Assembly (NCBI GenBank): GCA_020721345.1
Contig: DYMX01000007.1
Location: 1 to 50,711 of the forward strand
From: Sulfurovum sp.
GTDB taxonomy: Bacteria; Campylobacterota; Campylobacteria; Campylobacterales; Sulfurovaceae
DNA: 50,711 bases
Reading direction: 5' to 3'
Shown: one piece after another, positions 18,906 through 27,499 of the stretch
Position numbering within the stretch: the stretch's first letter is position 1
Layout: each line of letters begins with the position of its first letter
Program-made: the position numbers and the translations under genes
The notes under the pieces: generated by a model
Databases searched by the model: none
What the model saw: the letters and a program-made list of their open reading frames with translations, nothing else
What the model was told of the DNA's origin: nothing

Positions 18906-20738
18906 TTATCCCAAAACGATACTTTGTTGACCAATAAGCTTATATCTAGCATAATAATACTCTACAAATTCTTTTATCTCTTTATTTTTCGGCAAATAAA
19001 CGCTGCTCTCTTTAATGGCATATAGTGATAAAAACTCACTTGCATCTCTCTTTTGCACATAATGAGTTGCTAAATTTTTATAACACTCCTTGTAAGCTTT
19101 TTTCATATCTTCATATCTACTATAATCTATAAATATTCTTTTATCAAAAGTAATTATTTTTGAACTAAATAAAATATCTAAATGTATAAGCCCCTCACAA
19201 TAATACGGCAAAACTTCACCGACTTCTCTCCATGCCATAAGCCCTATACTTCTTGCAACAACATCATCTATGATATGCTCTTTTAAGTCCTCTTTTTCAT
19301 TATGAAAAAATGCCATAAGTCCGCCGGCGGTTGCCTTAAACTCTTCTATATTTTTAAATTGTCCGCTTTTATTCATAGCTCCTTCAGTATCGCTCTCTAA
19401 CCACAAAATATGACCAAATTCATGTCCGATAGTTGAAATGTCATAAATTTCATGCCAAAGAGACGAAGAGTTCTTGGCAAAATCTCTACTTTTTCTAACA
19501 AAATCTTCTCCCATCATCTCCACACTTAGCAACATGGTCGGTTTTGCGAGTTTTGAAGCCAAAACAAAATCGCTGTATGCAAATATCTTATGCCCGTATT
19601 TGTCTGAAACCATTTTATCATTTGGAACAACTTGAGCTGAAAACAATCCATTAAGCTCTGCCGCATAATAAAGCATCGGCTGACCGATATAAAGTTGTGT
19701 CTTATCTACTTGTAGGATATTATTATCGGCAATTTGAGCTGCGCTTCCTCCTATTTCCTTGGCAAGTTCGGCTGTAAATCCTTTTATATTTTCTCTTGTG
19801 TGTGAGCTTGTTTGCAATTTTGGATTTATTATCCTTGCATCCCACTCCAAAGCCACTGCTTTTCTAAAATGATCTTCATAATACTCAAGAGGATGCCCTA
19901 CTTGGATAGGGGTAGTGATGCTCATCCAAGCTTTATCGACCTCTTGCCACTTTGACAAAAGATTTTTAATCTCTTTTTCACAAAAAGCATCGTTTATCGT
20001 AGTAAAATATCTTATCCACTCTTGTTTTTGATTATATACCTCATCACTTAAGCTTGAGAGTTTTAGAATTAATTTATTAAGTTCTCTAGAAGTATTTTCA
20101 ATATCTGTTTTAAAAATCTCACTGTAACTATGCGAACTATGGGTTCCGTCATCATTTTCTTTGAGCGCGGAATAACTTCTATCCCCTGCGATACCGAATG
20201 TATCTTTATCAAACAGGCTAAACTCATGAAGGTACTCTAAAACTTTTCTTTCATCTCCGTCAAATTTTTTAAATAAGCTTGCATTGATAGTGTGAATAAT
20301 GTGATTTGTCCATCTACTTTGAGCATCATTAAGACTAAGTCCAATCTCGTGGACACCAAGAAGAATAGTTCTATAAAACGGTGTTAAAAACTGCTTTTTC
20401 TCTATCCAGTCAAGCAAACTTTTATGATACTCGGTATAAAAATCGCTTACCCAGCTATATGCTAGCTCTTTTTTAGTGATTATTTCATCACTTTCGCATC
20501 CCTCTCTCACAAGAACTTGCTCTAAAAAATCCTCTTTTAGATTTACGATTCTACTAATTGCCGCCATGGTACTGTCACTGCTTTTTTCTAGTCCCACAAA
20601 TTCTAAAAAATCATCTACTAACTTTTGCGCTTCATCATGACTTTCATGCAGAAGCTTGAAGTAGCTATTTAATCTCTCGTGTCTTGATGTTAGTTCATTA
20701 TATATTTTTTGAATATCGCTTAAAAATTTATCTTTCAT
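18906..20738 (-). CDS. ciaB: CiaB-family protein with HExxH metallopeptidase motif
   Basis: The length (610 residues) and overall sequence match the Campylobacterota CiaB family, named after the Campylobacter invasion antigen. The protein is predicted soluble and largely helical, with no signal peptide. Residues 439-443 read HEFGH, a zinc metallopeptidase motif, and E465/E466 in NIEEFKATAGGL could supply the third ligand, as in gluzincin-type enzymes. I therefore think it is a cytoplasmic peptidase; the invasion role was described in pathogens and may not apply here. It overlaps rdgB by one base (TAATG). The family name is from memory of the sequence pattern. Confidence 0.75.
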   Translation of the reverse strand: MKDKFLSDIQKIYNELTSRHERLNSYFKLLHESHDEAQKLVDDFLEFVGLEKSSDSTMAAISRIVNLKEDFLEQVLVREGCESDEIITKKELAYSWVSDFYTEYHKSLLDWIEKKQFLTPFYRTILLGVHEIGLSLNDAQSRWTNHIIHTINASLFKKFDGDERKVLEYLHEFSLFDKDTFGIAGDRSYSALKENDDGTHSSHSYSEIFKTDIENTSRELNKLILKLSSLSDEVYNQKQEWIRYFTTINDAFCEKEIKNLLSKWQEVDKAWMSITTPIQVGHPLEYYEDHFRKAVALEWDARIINPKLQTSSHTRENIKGFTAELAKEIGGSAAQIADNNILQVDKTQLYIGQPMLYYAAELNGLFSAQVVPNDKMVSDKYGHKIFAYSDFVLASKLAKPTMLLSVEMMGEDFVRKSRDFAKNSSSLWHEIYDISTIGHEFGHILWLESDTEGAMNKSGQFKNIEEFKATAGGLMAFFHNEKEDLKEHIIDDVVARSIGLMAWREVGEVLPYYCEGLIHLDILFSSKIITFDKRIFIDYSRYEDMKKAYKECYKNLATHYVQKRDASEFLSLYAIKESSVYLPKNKEIKEFVEYYYARYKLIGQQSIVLG

Positions 20739-21334
20739 TATATTCTTCCTCTTTTTATCATCTCTATTATCGGCATCATTTGCTTTAGTGCTTTAGTTCG
20801 GTGCGAAAAATCACTCTTTATATCTTTTGGAAGTTCGCCGAGTGTCTGCTCATATCCTTCAGGGATAAACATAGGATCATACCCAAAGCCACCATTGCCC
20901 CTTGTCTCATCAATTACATCTCCATGCATCCAGCCGTGCACCACAAACTCACCCTCCAAACAAACAAGAGCAATCGCAGCCGTATAAAAAGCAGATGTTT
21001 TTTTGACGTCCGCTTTTTTTAGTTCGCTTATTAATTTATTTAGATTATCTTTATCGCTTGCATAAACTCCGGCATATCTGGCACTATAAATCCCAGGTTC
21101 TCCGCCTAGCATTGGCACACTAATACCGCTATCATCGGCTATAACTATACTATTTTTTGGCAATTTTTCATATACGGCTTTAGCTTTTATAAGCGCATTT
21201 GCCCCAAATGTATCCCCATGTTCCTCTATATCAAAAGCGTCTATTATATCAGTGTATGGAATCACGAACTCACCGAAAAACTCTGATATCTCTTTCACTT
21301 TTCCTTTATTTGATGTAGCTAATACTATTTGCAT
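20738..21334 (-). CDS. rdgB: non-canonical purine NTP pyrophosphatase (RdgB/HAM1)
   Basis: RdgB hydrolyses dITP, ITP and XTP to monophosphates and keeps deaminated purines out of DNA and RNA. It has 198 residues. The signature start MQIVLATSNKGKVKEI, the DDSGISVPMLGGEPGIYSAR loop (catalytic aspartates) and GNGGFGYDPMF (substrate loop) are all intact. It is divergent from yajR and leads the rdgB-ciaB-cca run, with AGATAGG as ribosome-binding site. Confidence 0.96.
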   Translation of the reverse strand: MQIVLATSNKGKVKEISEFFGEFVIPYTDIIDAFDIEEHGDTFGANALIKAKAVYEKLPKNSIVIADDSGISVPMLGGEPGIYSARYAGVYASDKDNLNKLISELKKADVKKTSAFYTAAIALVCLEGEFVVHGWMHGDVIDETRGNGGFGYDPMFIPEGYEQTLGELPKDIKSDFSHRTKALKQMMPIIEMIKRGRI

Positions 21335-21361
21335 TTTTAACCTATCTTAATATTTTGTTTA

Positions 21362-21367
21362 TATAAT
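21362..21367 (+). promoter_or_regulatory. -10 box for yajR-like transporter
   Basis: TATAAT lies 33 bases before the transporter ATG in the 66-base spacer it shares with divergent rdgB. The ribosome-binding site is TTTAGG about eight bases before ATG. Confidence 0.5.
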
Positions 21368-21400
21368 TACGACAAATTTTATCTAATTTAGGTTACCAAA

Positions 21401-22732
21401 ATGTTTAAACAAATATTTCCACTTAGTACAATTATAGGTCTTAGGTTTTTTGGACTTTTTATAGTTCTTCCGGTTCTCTCAGTATATGCGCTTGAGCTAA
21501 AAGGCGGTACGCCATTTTTAGCCGGTATCGTTGTCGGGGGATATGCTCTCACGCAAGCCATTTTTCAAGTCCCTTTTGGAACGCTGAGCGATAAGTTTGG
21601 ACGGAAAAAAACACTTTTGATTGGTACGGTTATATTTATAATAGGTTCAATTATATGCGCGCTTAGCGATAGCATTTATATGCTTATGATCGGTAGATTT
21701 ATCCAAGGTGCCGGAGCTGTAGGCGCAGTTGTAAGCGCTATGATAAGCGATCTTGTAAAAGAAGAGCAAAGAGCTCATGCGATGACCATCATGGGAGGCA
21801 CGATTGCGCTTAGCTTTGCCGTTGCTATGGTGCTTGCTCCATTGATCGGCGGAAATTATGGCATAGATAAACTATTTTGGCTTACAGCGATTTTAGGAAT
21901 TTTGAGCATTTTTGTACTTTTTGCAAAAGTTCCAAATCCGCCAAGTATCATTCATACCTACAGCGAAGTAGAATCAAAATTTAAAGATGTGTTTAGTGAT
22001 AAAGCGCTAAATAGCATGTATATTACATTTTTGTTTCACTCATCCATTATGACCATGGCATTTTTTATCATCCCTCTTGTTATGACGGTTGACGCGAATC
22101 ACGGCGGATTTGGGTGGAGTAAAGCCGAGCTTTGGAAAGTTTACCTTCCGGCTATGGTGCTTGGAATAGTTGCTATGGGACCGGCTGCTGTATTTGGTGA
22201 AAAATACGGCAAAGGTAAACAGATATTTATGATTTCAATCCTTTTTATACTTCTTGCTTTTTTAGCCATGGGTTTTAGCCATACCCCACTTATATTTATA
22301 GTTGGCGTTATTTTGTTTTTTATCGGCTTTAATATGTTTGAGCCACTGCTTCAAAGTTTTGTCTCTAAATTTGCCAGAGTTCACCAAAAGGGAGCAGCTC
22401 TCGGTGTTGCAAATACATTTGCATATATCGGTATATTTTTAGGCGGGCTAATAGCGGGTTATATAATTAATCATTACGACAGAGCTACCCTTGCTATTTT
22501 TGTTGTACTGCTTTGTGTATTATGGTTTCTATGGATACTAAAAATGAATAATCCAAATGCAAGAGCAAATCTCTATCTGTCACTTGATGAGTATAAAAGA
22601 GATGATATTATGAAATTGCAAGAAAATGAAGCGATAGTCGAAGTTTATATAAACGAAACAGAGTATTTAGCGATCGTTAAATATGAAAAAGAAATGATTA
22701 GCAAAGATGAAGTAAAGGGACTTTTAAAATAG
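21401..22732 (+). CDS. MFS transporter, YajR-like with C-terminal YAM-type domain
   Basis: This is a 443-residue major facilitator. Motif A is intact (GTLSDKFGRKKTLLIG after helix 2), and twelve hydrophobic segments fit up to about residue 380. The last 65 residues form a soluble alpha/beta tail (EYKRDDIMKLQENEAIVEV…) that resembles the YAM ferredoxin-like domain of E. coli YajR. The substrate is unknown. It is a single gene with its own promoter, convergent with tkt, and a foldable repeat lies in the spacer after it. Confidence 0.8.
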   Translation: MFKQIFPLSTIIGLRFFGLFIVLPVLSVYALELKGGTPFLAGIVVGGYALTQAIFQVPFGTLSDKFGRKKTLLIGTVIFIIGSIICALSDSIYMLMIGRFIQGAGAVGAVVSAMISDLVKEEQRAHAMTIMGGTIALSFAVAMVLAPLIGGNYGIDKLFWLTAILGILSIFVLFAKVPNPPSIIHTYSEVESKFKDVFSDKALNSMYITFLFHSSIMTMAFFIIPLVMTVDANHGGFGWSKAELWKVYLPAMVLGIVAMGPAAVFGEKYGKGKQIFMISILFILLAFLAMGFSHTPLIFIVGVILFFIGFNMFEPLLQSFVSKFARVHQKGAALGVANTFAYIGIFLGGLIAGYIINHYDRATLAIFVVLLCVLWFLWILKMNNPNARANLYLSLDEYKRDDIMKLQENEAIVEVYINETEYLAIVKYEKEMISKDEVKGLLK

Positions 22733-22744
22733 TCTTTTGACTTC

Positions 22745-22818
22745 GTCATTGCGAATAAAATGAAGCAATCTATAAAGATCGTGGATCGCCACGAAGTCTA
22801 AAGACTTCTCGCGATAAC
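22745..22818. repeat. intergenic three-way-junction repeat, copy B
   Basis: The outer arms are GTCATTGCGA (22745-22754) and TCGCGATAAC (22809-22818). Inside lie a GAAGCAATCT segment facing AGATCG, a CGTGG/CCACG stem, and the perfect hairpin GAAGTCT-AA-AGACTTC, which again ends exactly at the 3' arm. It sits between convergent yajR and tkt and may also serve as a terminator for either. Confidence 0.7.
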
Positions 22819-22823
22819 AAATA

Positions 22824-24815
22824 CTATGCTTTACAAGCTTCTATCGCAACTTCTTTATACTCAGTGCCCAAAAGAGCGCAGGCTCTTTTCATAATATTTG
22901 GAATTGTAAATCCAAATTTTTCAAATAACAATTCAGCAGGAGCTGAAGCGCCGAAACTTTCCATGCAAAGTACATCGTCTGCATATCGGTAATATTCAAC
23001 AGCGCTGCTTGCTTCAACTGCCAATACTTTTGTATTTGGGTCAATTACGGCTTTTTTATATTCGCTGCTTTGCTCATTAAAAAGGTCTAAACACGGAGTT
23101 GAGACAACATTGGCTTTTATGCCTATCATCTCCAAATGACAAGCAGCCTGTAATGCGCTCATAAGCTCGCTTCCGCTACTCATAAGTGTCAGAGTGGCCC
23201 CTTCTCTTTTTTTAAGGAGATAAGCGCCGTTGCTAACGTCGCCGAAATCACGTATCGGCTTTAAAGTTTTTAATTTTTGACGACTAAGCACAAATGCGCT
23301 AGGAGCTTGCATACTAAGCGCAATTTTCCAAGCTTCAACATTTTCAGAGGCATCAGCAGGCCTCCAAACATAGAAATTTGGCAGTGCCCTAAATTGGCTA
23401 AGCTGCTCTATCGGCTCATGTGTTGGTCCATCTTCGCCAACACCTATACTGTCATGCGTCCATATAAAGAAGTTTTGTATACCGCTTAGAGCTGCTATCC
23501 TAGCGCTTGGCTTTAGATAATCACTAAATACAAAGAATGTCGCATTAAAAGGGATAACGGTGCCGTACAATGCCATTGCATTTGTAATGGCGGCCATTGA
23601 GTGCTCACGGATTCCAAAATGAATATTTTTTCCTTTTGGGAAGTCGCCCATATTTTTCAATTCTGTTTTATTTGATGGAGCAAGGTCAGCCGAACCACCA
23701 ATAAATGAAGGAATTGCGGTTGCTATAGCATTTAGTATTTTCCCGTTACTATCTCTTGTCGCAACCTCTTTTTCATTACTAAAATCAGGGAAATTTATTG
23801 AATTTAGATCAGGATTTAAAAGGCGGCTTAACGCTTCATTCTGTTCTATTAATGGGGCTTCTTTTTGACGATGAATCCATTCTTTTTCATAAACTTCTCC
23901 TTTATCAACAGCGCATCTAAATCTAATAAGCACATCTTCAGGGATACAAAACTTATCGTCTGCTTTAAAACCTGCTTTTGTTTTTGACTCTTCGATACAA
24001 ACCTCGCCCAAAGGAGCCCCATGTGTTTCATGACTTCCCTCAAGCCCCTCTGCCCCACGCCCAATTATGGTATTTGCTATAATGATAGTAGGTCTTTTTG
24101 TGGCTTTTTTTGCTTCATTGATAGCTTGATCTATTTCATTGTAGCAGTGGCCGTTGATCTTTATCACATTCCAATTTTGAGCTTCAAATCTAGCGCCCAC
24201 ATCCTCGCTCCAAGCTATGCTTGTATCGCCTTCTATGGTTATAGAGTTGCTATCATATATTAAGATCAGATCTTTTAACCCTAAATGCCCTGCCAATGCA
24301 CAAGCCTCATAGCTAATGCCTTCTTGAAGATCACCATCGCCGCATAAACAATACACTTTATGATCAAGGAGAGCGCAAGTTTCAGAATTTACCTGATTTG
24401 CGGTATATGCCTCTGCCATTGCGAAACCGACAGCGTTTGCTATTCCCTGCCCCAATGGTCCTGTTGTTATCTCAACACCGTCAGTATGTCCATATTCTGG
24501 ATGCCCTGGGGTTTTAGAGTCTAGTTGACGAAAGCTTTTGAGATCCTCTAAGCTTAAGTCATATCCCCATAAATGAAGCAAAGAATATATAAGAGCTGAA
24601 CCGTGTCCTCCGGAAAATACTACTCTATCTCTGTTAAGCCAACTAGGATTTTTTGGATTGTGTTTTAGATGTTCACTTAATACTACGGCAATATCTGCTA
24701 GTCCCATGGGGGCACCCGGGTGTCCGCTATTTGCTTTTTGAACCATATCTGCAGCTAAAAATCTGATTGTATTGGCCATCTTTTTTCGCATTTGATTTTC
24801 CTGTGAATTTGGCAT
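22824..24815 (-). CDS. tkt: transketolase
   Basis: This thiamine-diphosphate enzyme moves two-carbon units between sugar phosphates, serving the pentose phosphate pathway. It has 663 residues, the full family length. ThDP-binding sequence is seen at the CGDGDLQEGISYEA motif, with GHGSALIYSLLHL and TGPLGQGIANAVG before it and the conserved glutamate and histidine region THDSIGVGEDGPTHEPIEQL in the Pyr domain. An AGAAGGA ribosome-binding site supports the ATG. It lies 20 bases after ispA, with no promoter visible between them. Confidence 0.97.
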   Translation of the reverse strand: MPNSQENQMRKKMANTIRFLAADMVQKANSGHPGAPMGLADIAVVLSEHLKHNPKNPSWLNRDRVVFSGGHGSALIYSLLHLWGYDLSLEDLKSFRQLDSKTPGHPEYGHTDGVEITTGPLGQGIANAVGFAMAEAYTANQVNSETCALLDHKVYCLCGDGDLQEGISYEACALAGHLGLKDLILIYDSNSITIEGDTSIAWSEDVGARFEAQNWNVIKINGHCYNEIDQAINEAKKATKRPTIIIANTIIGRGAEGLEGSHETHGAPLGEVCIEESKTKAGFKADDKFCIPEDVLIRFRCAVDKGEVYEKEWIHRQKEAPLIEQNEALSRLLNPDLNSINFPDFSNEKEVATRDSNGKILNAIATAIPSFIGGSADLAPSNKTELKNMGDFPKGKNIHFGIREHSMAAITNAMALYGTVIPFNATFFVFSDYLKPSARIAALSGIQNFFIWTHDSIGVGEDGPTHEPIEQLSQFRALPNFYVWRPADASENVEAWKIALSMQAPSAFVLSRQKLKTLKPIRDFGDVSNGAYLLKKREGATLTLMSSGSELMSALQAACHLEMIGIKANVVSTPCLDLFNEQSSEYKKAVIDPNTKVLAVEASSAVEYYRYADDVLCMESFGASAPAELLFEKFGFTIPNIMKRACALLGTEYKEVAIEACKA

Positions 24816-24835
24816 TTTTTTCCTTCTGTTTAATT

Positions 24836-25690
24836 TTATTTTAATTTATGTCGCCATAAGTAGTGAGCTACCGCGCGGCTTAAAGCTTGTTTTGTATTGT
24901 TTTCAAAGCTATCCAATTTGACTTCTAATTTTTTAGCTAAATTATCTGCATATTGCAAACTTTTATCCAATCCCAAGATTGTCACAAAACTATTTTTACT
25001 TTCATCATTATTTGTAGTTTTACCGGCAACTTCTTGACTTTGTGTTACATCAATTATGTCATCTTGAACTTGAAATAATAACCCAAGATCAAGTCCAAAA
25101 TCATATAATGCGCGTTCAGCATCTTTTGGCAGTCCTGCAATGACAGCCCCCATTTGCAAACTTGCTGCTATGAGTTTGGCTGTTTTATTTTGATGAAGTA
25201 TCTCTATCTGCTCAATGGAGAGTTTTTGATTTTCAAAATGACAATCTATCGCTTGTCCTAGCACCATTCCCGCACTTCCGCCGTTATTTGCCAGTATCTC
25301 TACTAATTTTATCCTTACATCATCTCTAAGCGGCGCTTTTGCTATGAGTAAAAATGCTTCTGTATTTAATGCATCTCCAACAAGTATGGCAGTAGCTTCG
25401 TCATATTTGACATGCAGTGTCTCATTCCCTCTTCTTAAACTTGCATTATCCATAGCAGGCAGATCGTCATGTACAAGCGAATATGTATGAAATGCTTCAA
25501 GCGCAAGTGCGACAGGAAGCGCTGAGTTATACAAAAGCGGTTCATTGGCTTCAACTATCTCAAGCAATAGCCCAGGTCGAAATCTTTTGCCACCTGCATC
25601 AAGCATAGCGCTCAAAGCTTCTTCATAACAAGGATGAAAGCTCGATACTTTAAGTAGGTGTGATTTTAGATAATTTTCAAATCTTTGCAT
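24836..25690 (-). CDS. ispA: polyprenyl diphosphate synthase (farnesyl diphosphate synthase type)
   Basis: This enzyme condenses isopentenyl diphosphate with allylic diphosphates to make the C15 precursor for quinones and undecaprenyl carriers. It has 284 residues. GGKRFRPGLLL binds diphosphate, DDLPAMD is the first aspartate-rich motif and DDIID the second. The insertion inside the first motif is the short-chain FPP synthase form. It lies upstream of tkt and its promoter overlaps a perfect palindrome. A geranylgeranyl product is also possible. Confidence 0.92.
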   Translation of the reverse strand: MQRFENYLKSHLLKVSSFHPCYEEALSAMLDAGGKRFRPGLLLEIVEANEPLLYNSALPVALALEAFHTYSLVHDDLPAMDNASLRRGNETLHVKYDEATAILVGDALNTEAFLLIAKAPLRDDVRIKLVEILANNGGSAGMVLGQAIDCHFENQKLSIEQIEILHQNKTAKLIAASLQMGAVIAGLPKDAERALYDFGLDLGLLFQVQDDIIDVTQSQEVAGKTTNNDESKNSFVTILGLDKSLQYADNLAKKLEVKLDSFENNTKQALSRAVAHYLWRHKLK

Positions 25691-25702
25691 ATTTTCTCTT
25701 GG

Positions 25703-25723
25703 AATATTATTGATAATATTATA
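25703..25723 (-). promoter_or_regulatory. -10 box overlapped by an 18-base palindrome before ispA-tkt
   Basis: TATAAT on the minus strand (25718-25723) overlaps the perfect palindrome AATATTAT-TG-ATAATATT (25703-25720), which extends over the expected transcription start. This is where a dimeric repressor would block transcription. The leader to the ispA ATG is short. An AT-rich chance palindrome cannot be excluded. Confidence 0.5.
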
Positions 25724-25782
25724 TCAAATTAGGATAAAACAACCGGACACATGAATCTTGAAGAAGTATTTTTATAAAGAAT

Positions 25783-25801
25783 AAGAGGGCAGAAGCCTCT
25801 T
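25783..25801 (-). terminator. terminator between DUF2892 and ispA
   Basis: AAGAGG-GCAGAAG-CCTCTT is a 6-base-pair stem. On the plus strand it is followed by TATTTTATTT; on the minus strand by ATTCTTTATAAAAA. It closes the aroK-DUF2892 transcript, 5 bases after the DUF2892 stop. Confidence 0.5.
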
Positions 25802-25805
25802 TATT

Positions 25806-26003
25806 TTATTTAGTGCACTCGTCACTGCCGCAACTGCTTTTACCAAGCAGCGTATAAAGCGGACACAAGCCCATAAGCGCTGTTACTATAGGTATGATAC
25901 CTATATAACCGAGTACATTTCCAGTCATAAGAGCAAATGCAATCAAAACAACACCTAACACTAACCTAATAATCTTATCGATCTTGCCTACATTTTTTGT
26001 CAT
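25806..26003 (-). CDS. DUF2892 (YgaP-like) inner membrane protein
   Basis: This is a 65-residue protein: a short charged N-terminus, then two membrane segments (about 12-28 and 31-47; IIRLVLGVVLIAFALM and IIPIVTALMGLCPLY), then a polar tail. The pattern NVGKIDKIIRLVLGVVL and GLCPLYTLLG is typical of DUF2892. In YgaP this domain anchors a rhodanese, but here it stands alone. Three cysteines (residues 47, 58 and 63) are notable, and the tail CGSDEC could bind a metal or sulfur species. Function unknown. Confidence 0.85.
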   Translation of the reverse strand: MTKNVGKIDKIIRLVLGVVLIAFALMTGNVLGYIGIIPIVTALMGLCPLYTLLGKSSCGSDECTK

Positions 26004-26071
26004 TTTTAACCCCTTTGTTTTAAAATGTTTCTAATGATATCACAAAATACAACAAATAGCTGCAAAATTTC

Positions 26072-26602
26072 TTATTGTTGTTTTTTATTTTTAATGCCTG
26101 CTGTCTTTTTGATCTGCTCTATAATCTCTTTAGTAGTTAATTTTTCTACATTGATAACAACATCTGCTACTTGTCTATATATTTCTGCTCTTTCATTATA
26201 TAGCCTTTTTGCCTCTTTTTCTTTTTGAAATAGTGGTCGTTTTGCTAATTTGGCTTTAGAGTTTTTAGCGGTTTTAAGCCTATTGTGTATCCATTCAAAA
26301 GATGCGTCTAGCAGTACCACGGTACCTAATTGTTTGATATTGTTCACTTTATAAAATCCGCCGCCACAGCTAATAAGCGTACCTTTTACATTTGCCTCTA
26401 TCCAGTTAGCAGTTTCTTGCTCTAACGCCCTAAAACGCTCTTCACCGTATCGTTCAAATATCTTTTTAACTTCTTTATTTGTTTTTGATTCTATCAGATT
26501 ATCTGTATCTATGTTGTACACATTATATGCTTTTGCATACGCTCTTGCGATCGTACCCTTGCCTACACCCATGAAACCTATCAAAATTATATTTTTTTCC
26601 AT
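26072..26602 (-). CDS. aroK: shikimate kinase
   Basis: AroK phosphorylates shikimate on the way to chorismate. It has 176 residues. The P-loop GFMGVGKGT is at residues 9-17, with the shikimate-binding residues in NIDTDNLIE (DTD), RYGEERFRALE and SCGGGFYK. The lid segment RPLFQKEKEAKRLYNERAEIY follows. It is divergent from thpR and has a TATAAT box 30 bases before the ATG. Confidence 0.94.
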   Translation of the reverse strand: MEKNIILIGFMGVGKGTIARAYAKAYNVYNIDTDNLIESKTNKEVKKIFERYGEERFRALEQETANWIEANVKGTLISCGGGFYKVNNIKQLGTVVLLDASFEWIHNRLKTAKNSKAKLAKRPLFQKEKEAKRLYNERAEIYRQVADVVINVEKLTTKEIIEQIKKTAGIKNKKQQ

Positions 26603-26628
26603 CTTGCCACTTTTATTGAATTGTTAAA

Positions 26629-26634
26629 ATTATA
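26629..26634 (-). promoter_or_regulatory. -10 box for aroK
   Basis: TATAAT on the minus strand lies 26 bases before the aroK ATG, in the spacer shared with divergent thpR. Confidence 0.5.
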
Positions 26635-26682
26635 GCATACCAAATATCAATCCTGCTCAGACATTTAAATTTGCATATTTGC

Positions 26683-26688
26683 TATAAT
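26683..26688 (+). promoter_or_regulatory. -10 box for thpR
   Basis: TATAAT lies 18 bases before the ATG at 26707, with AAAAAGG as ribosome-binding site between them. Its position rules out an upstream in-frame TTG as the real start, because that start would lie upstream of the -10 box. Confidence 0.6.
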
Positions 26689-26706
26689 ACAAAAAAGGTA
26701 TCCCAC

Positions 26707-27210
26707 ATGAGACTCTTCGTCGCTTCTCCTATCATCTTAGATGACTATGCTTCTATCAAAGAGGATTTTAGCGGCATCATTGACGGTAAATGGGTTGAAG
26801 AGGACCACTTGCATCTCACATGGGTTTTCCTAGGTGAAGTGAAAGAAATAAAGCCTATCATTGATAAGCTAAGCAACATTACTCCCATGGAAAGTGAAGT
26901 GTGTATCGCGGAACTTGGGTATTTTGGCAGGCCTCCGAAGATATTTTTCGCCAAAGCCGAAGAAAAACTGCTTTATGACAAGGCTAGAGAATTTAGAAGC
27001 TTAGACTTTGATATCTATCGCTTTAAACCGCACATCACACTTTGCCGCATAAAAGCTATAAAAAACTACAAAGCATATAAAGAAATCCTCAAAACATACA
27101 AAGAAAAAAAGCTTGGTATCATCTTGCCAGAAATATCACTGTATCAAAGCACACTTACGAAAGAGGGTTCATTGTATGAGCGAAAATATAACATTGAAAA
27201 AGTGTTATAA
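26707..27210 (+). CDS. thpR: RNA 2',3'-cyclic phosphodiesterase (ThpR/LigT)
   Basis: This 2H phosphoesterase opens 2',3'-cyclic phosphates on RNA ends or on cyclic nucleotides. It has 167 residues from the ATG chosen by promoter and ribosome-binding site. The two family motifs HxT are present: H36-L-T38 in HLHLTWVFLG and H109-I-T111 in KPHITLCRI. The fold is complete between them. It is a single gene; the physiological substrate is not known for most bacteria. Confidence 0.88.
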   Translation: MRLFVASPIILDDYASIKEDFSGIIDGKWVEEDHLHLTWVFLGEVKEIKPIIDKLSNITPMESEVCIAELGYFGRPPKIFFAKAEEKLLYDKAREFRSLDFDIYRFKPHITLCRIKAIKNYKAYKEILKTYKEKKLGIILPEISLYQSTLTKEGSLYERKYNIEKVL

Positions 27211-27278
27211 CAACAAAATAAAAAAGACTTATCGTAAGTTTGTATGAGATTTATTTAAAAAATAATTTTAATATTTAC

Positions 27279-27390
27279 CGGATTCTCCTTCGGTGGTGCA
27301 AAAGCACATCGCCTTCGGTTCCAAACCTACAAAGTCAAAACAGTTTGACTTTGCTTAACGCTTTTCATCTTCGCAGGAATGACGAAGTCT
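27279..27390. repeat. foldable intergenic repeat region after thpR
   Basis: This lies in the spacer between thpR and thiG (27211-27497), which contains no gene. It holds CTTCGG twice (27288 and 27313), a GTGC-AAAA-GCAC hairpin, the perfect 9-base-pair hairpin AAAGTCAAA-ACAG-TTTGACTTT (27331-27352), and the end word GGAATGACG. Such GGATTC…GGAATGACG units resemble REP-like or miniature repeats in many genomes. Confidence 0.5.
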
Positions 27391-27420
27391 AGAGATTTTT
27401 GTTAGATTGTTTTAGAGAGT

Positions 27421-27499
27421 GATATTTTTGCAAAGGAGCTTACTGATCGTAAGCGACTGAGCAAAATAGTGCTATATGAAGCAATATGGCAAAAATATC
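27421..27499. repeat. 79-base element with 11-base inverted ends at the thiG stop
   Basis: GATATTTTTGC (27421-27431) and GCAAAAATATC (27489-27499) are perfect inverted copies. The right copy covers the thiG stop codon. Inside is the hairpin GCTTAC-TGATC-GTAAGC (27438-27454). It could act as a terminator or be the footprint of a small mobile element. Confidence 0.5.

Noticed and set aside
22733-22823. tRNA-like cloverleaf in the repeat after yajR
   Set aside because: The arms do not give acceptor, D and T-loop consensus bases, and no anticodon arm can be placed.
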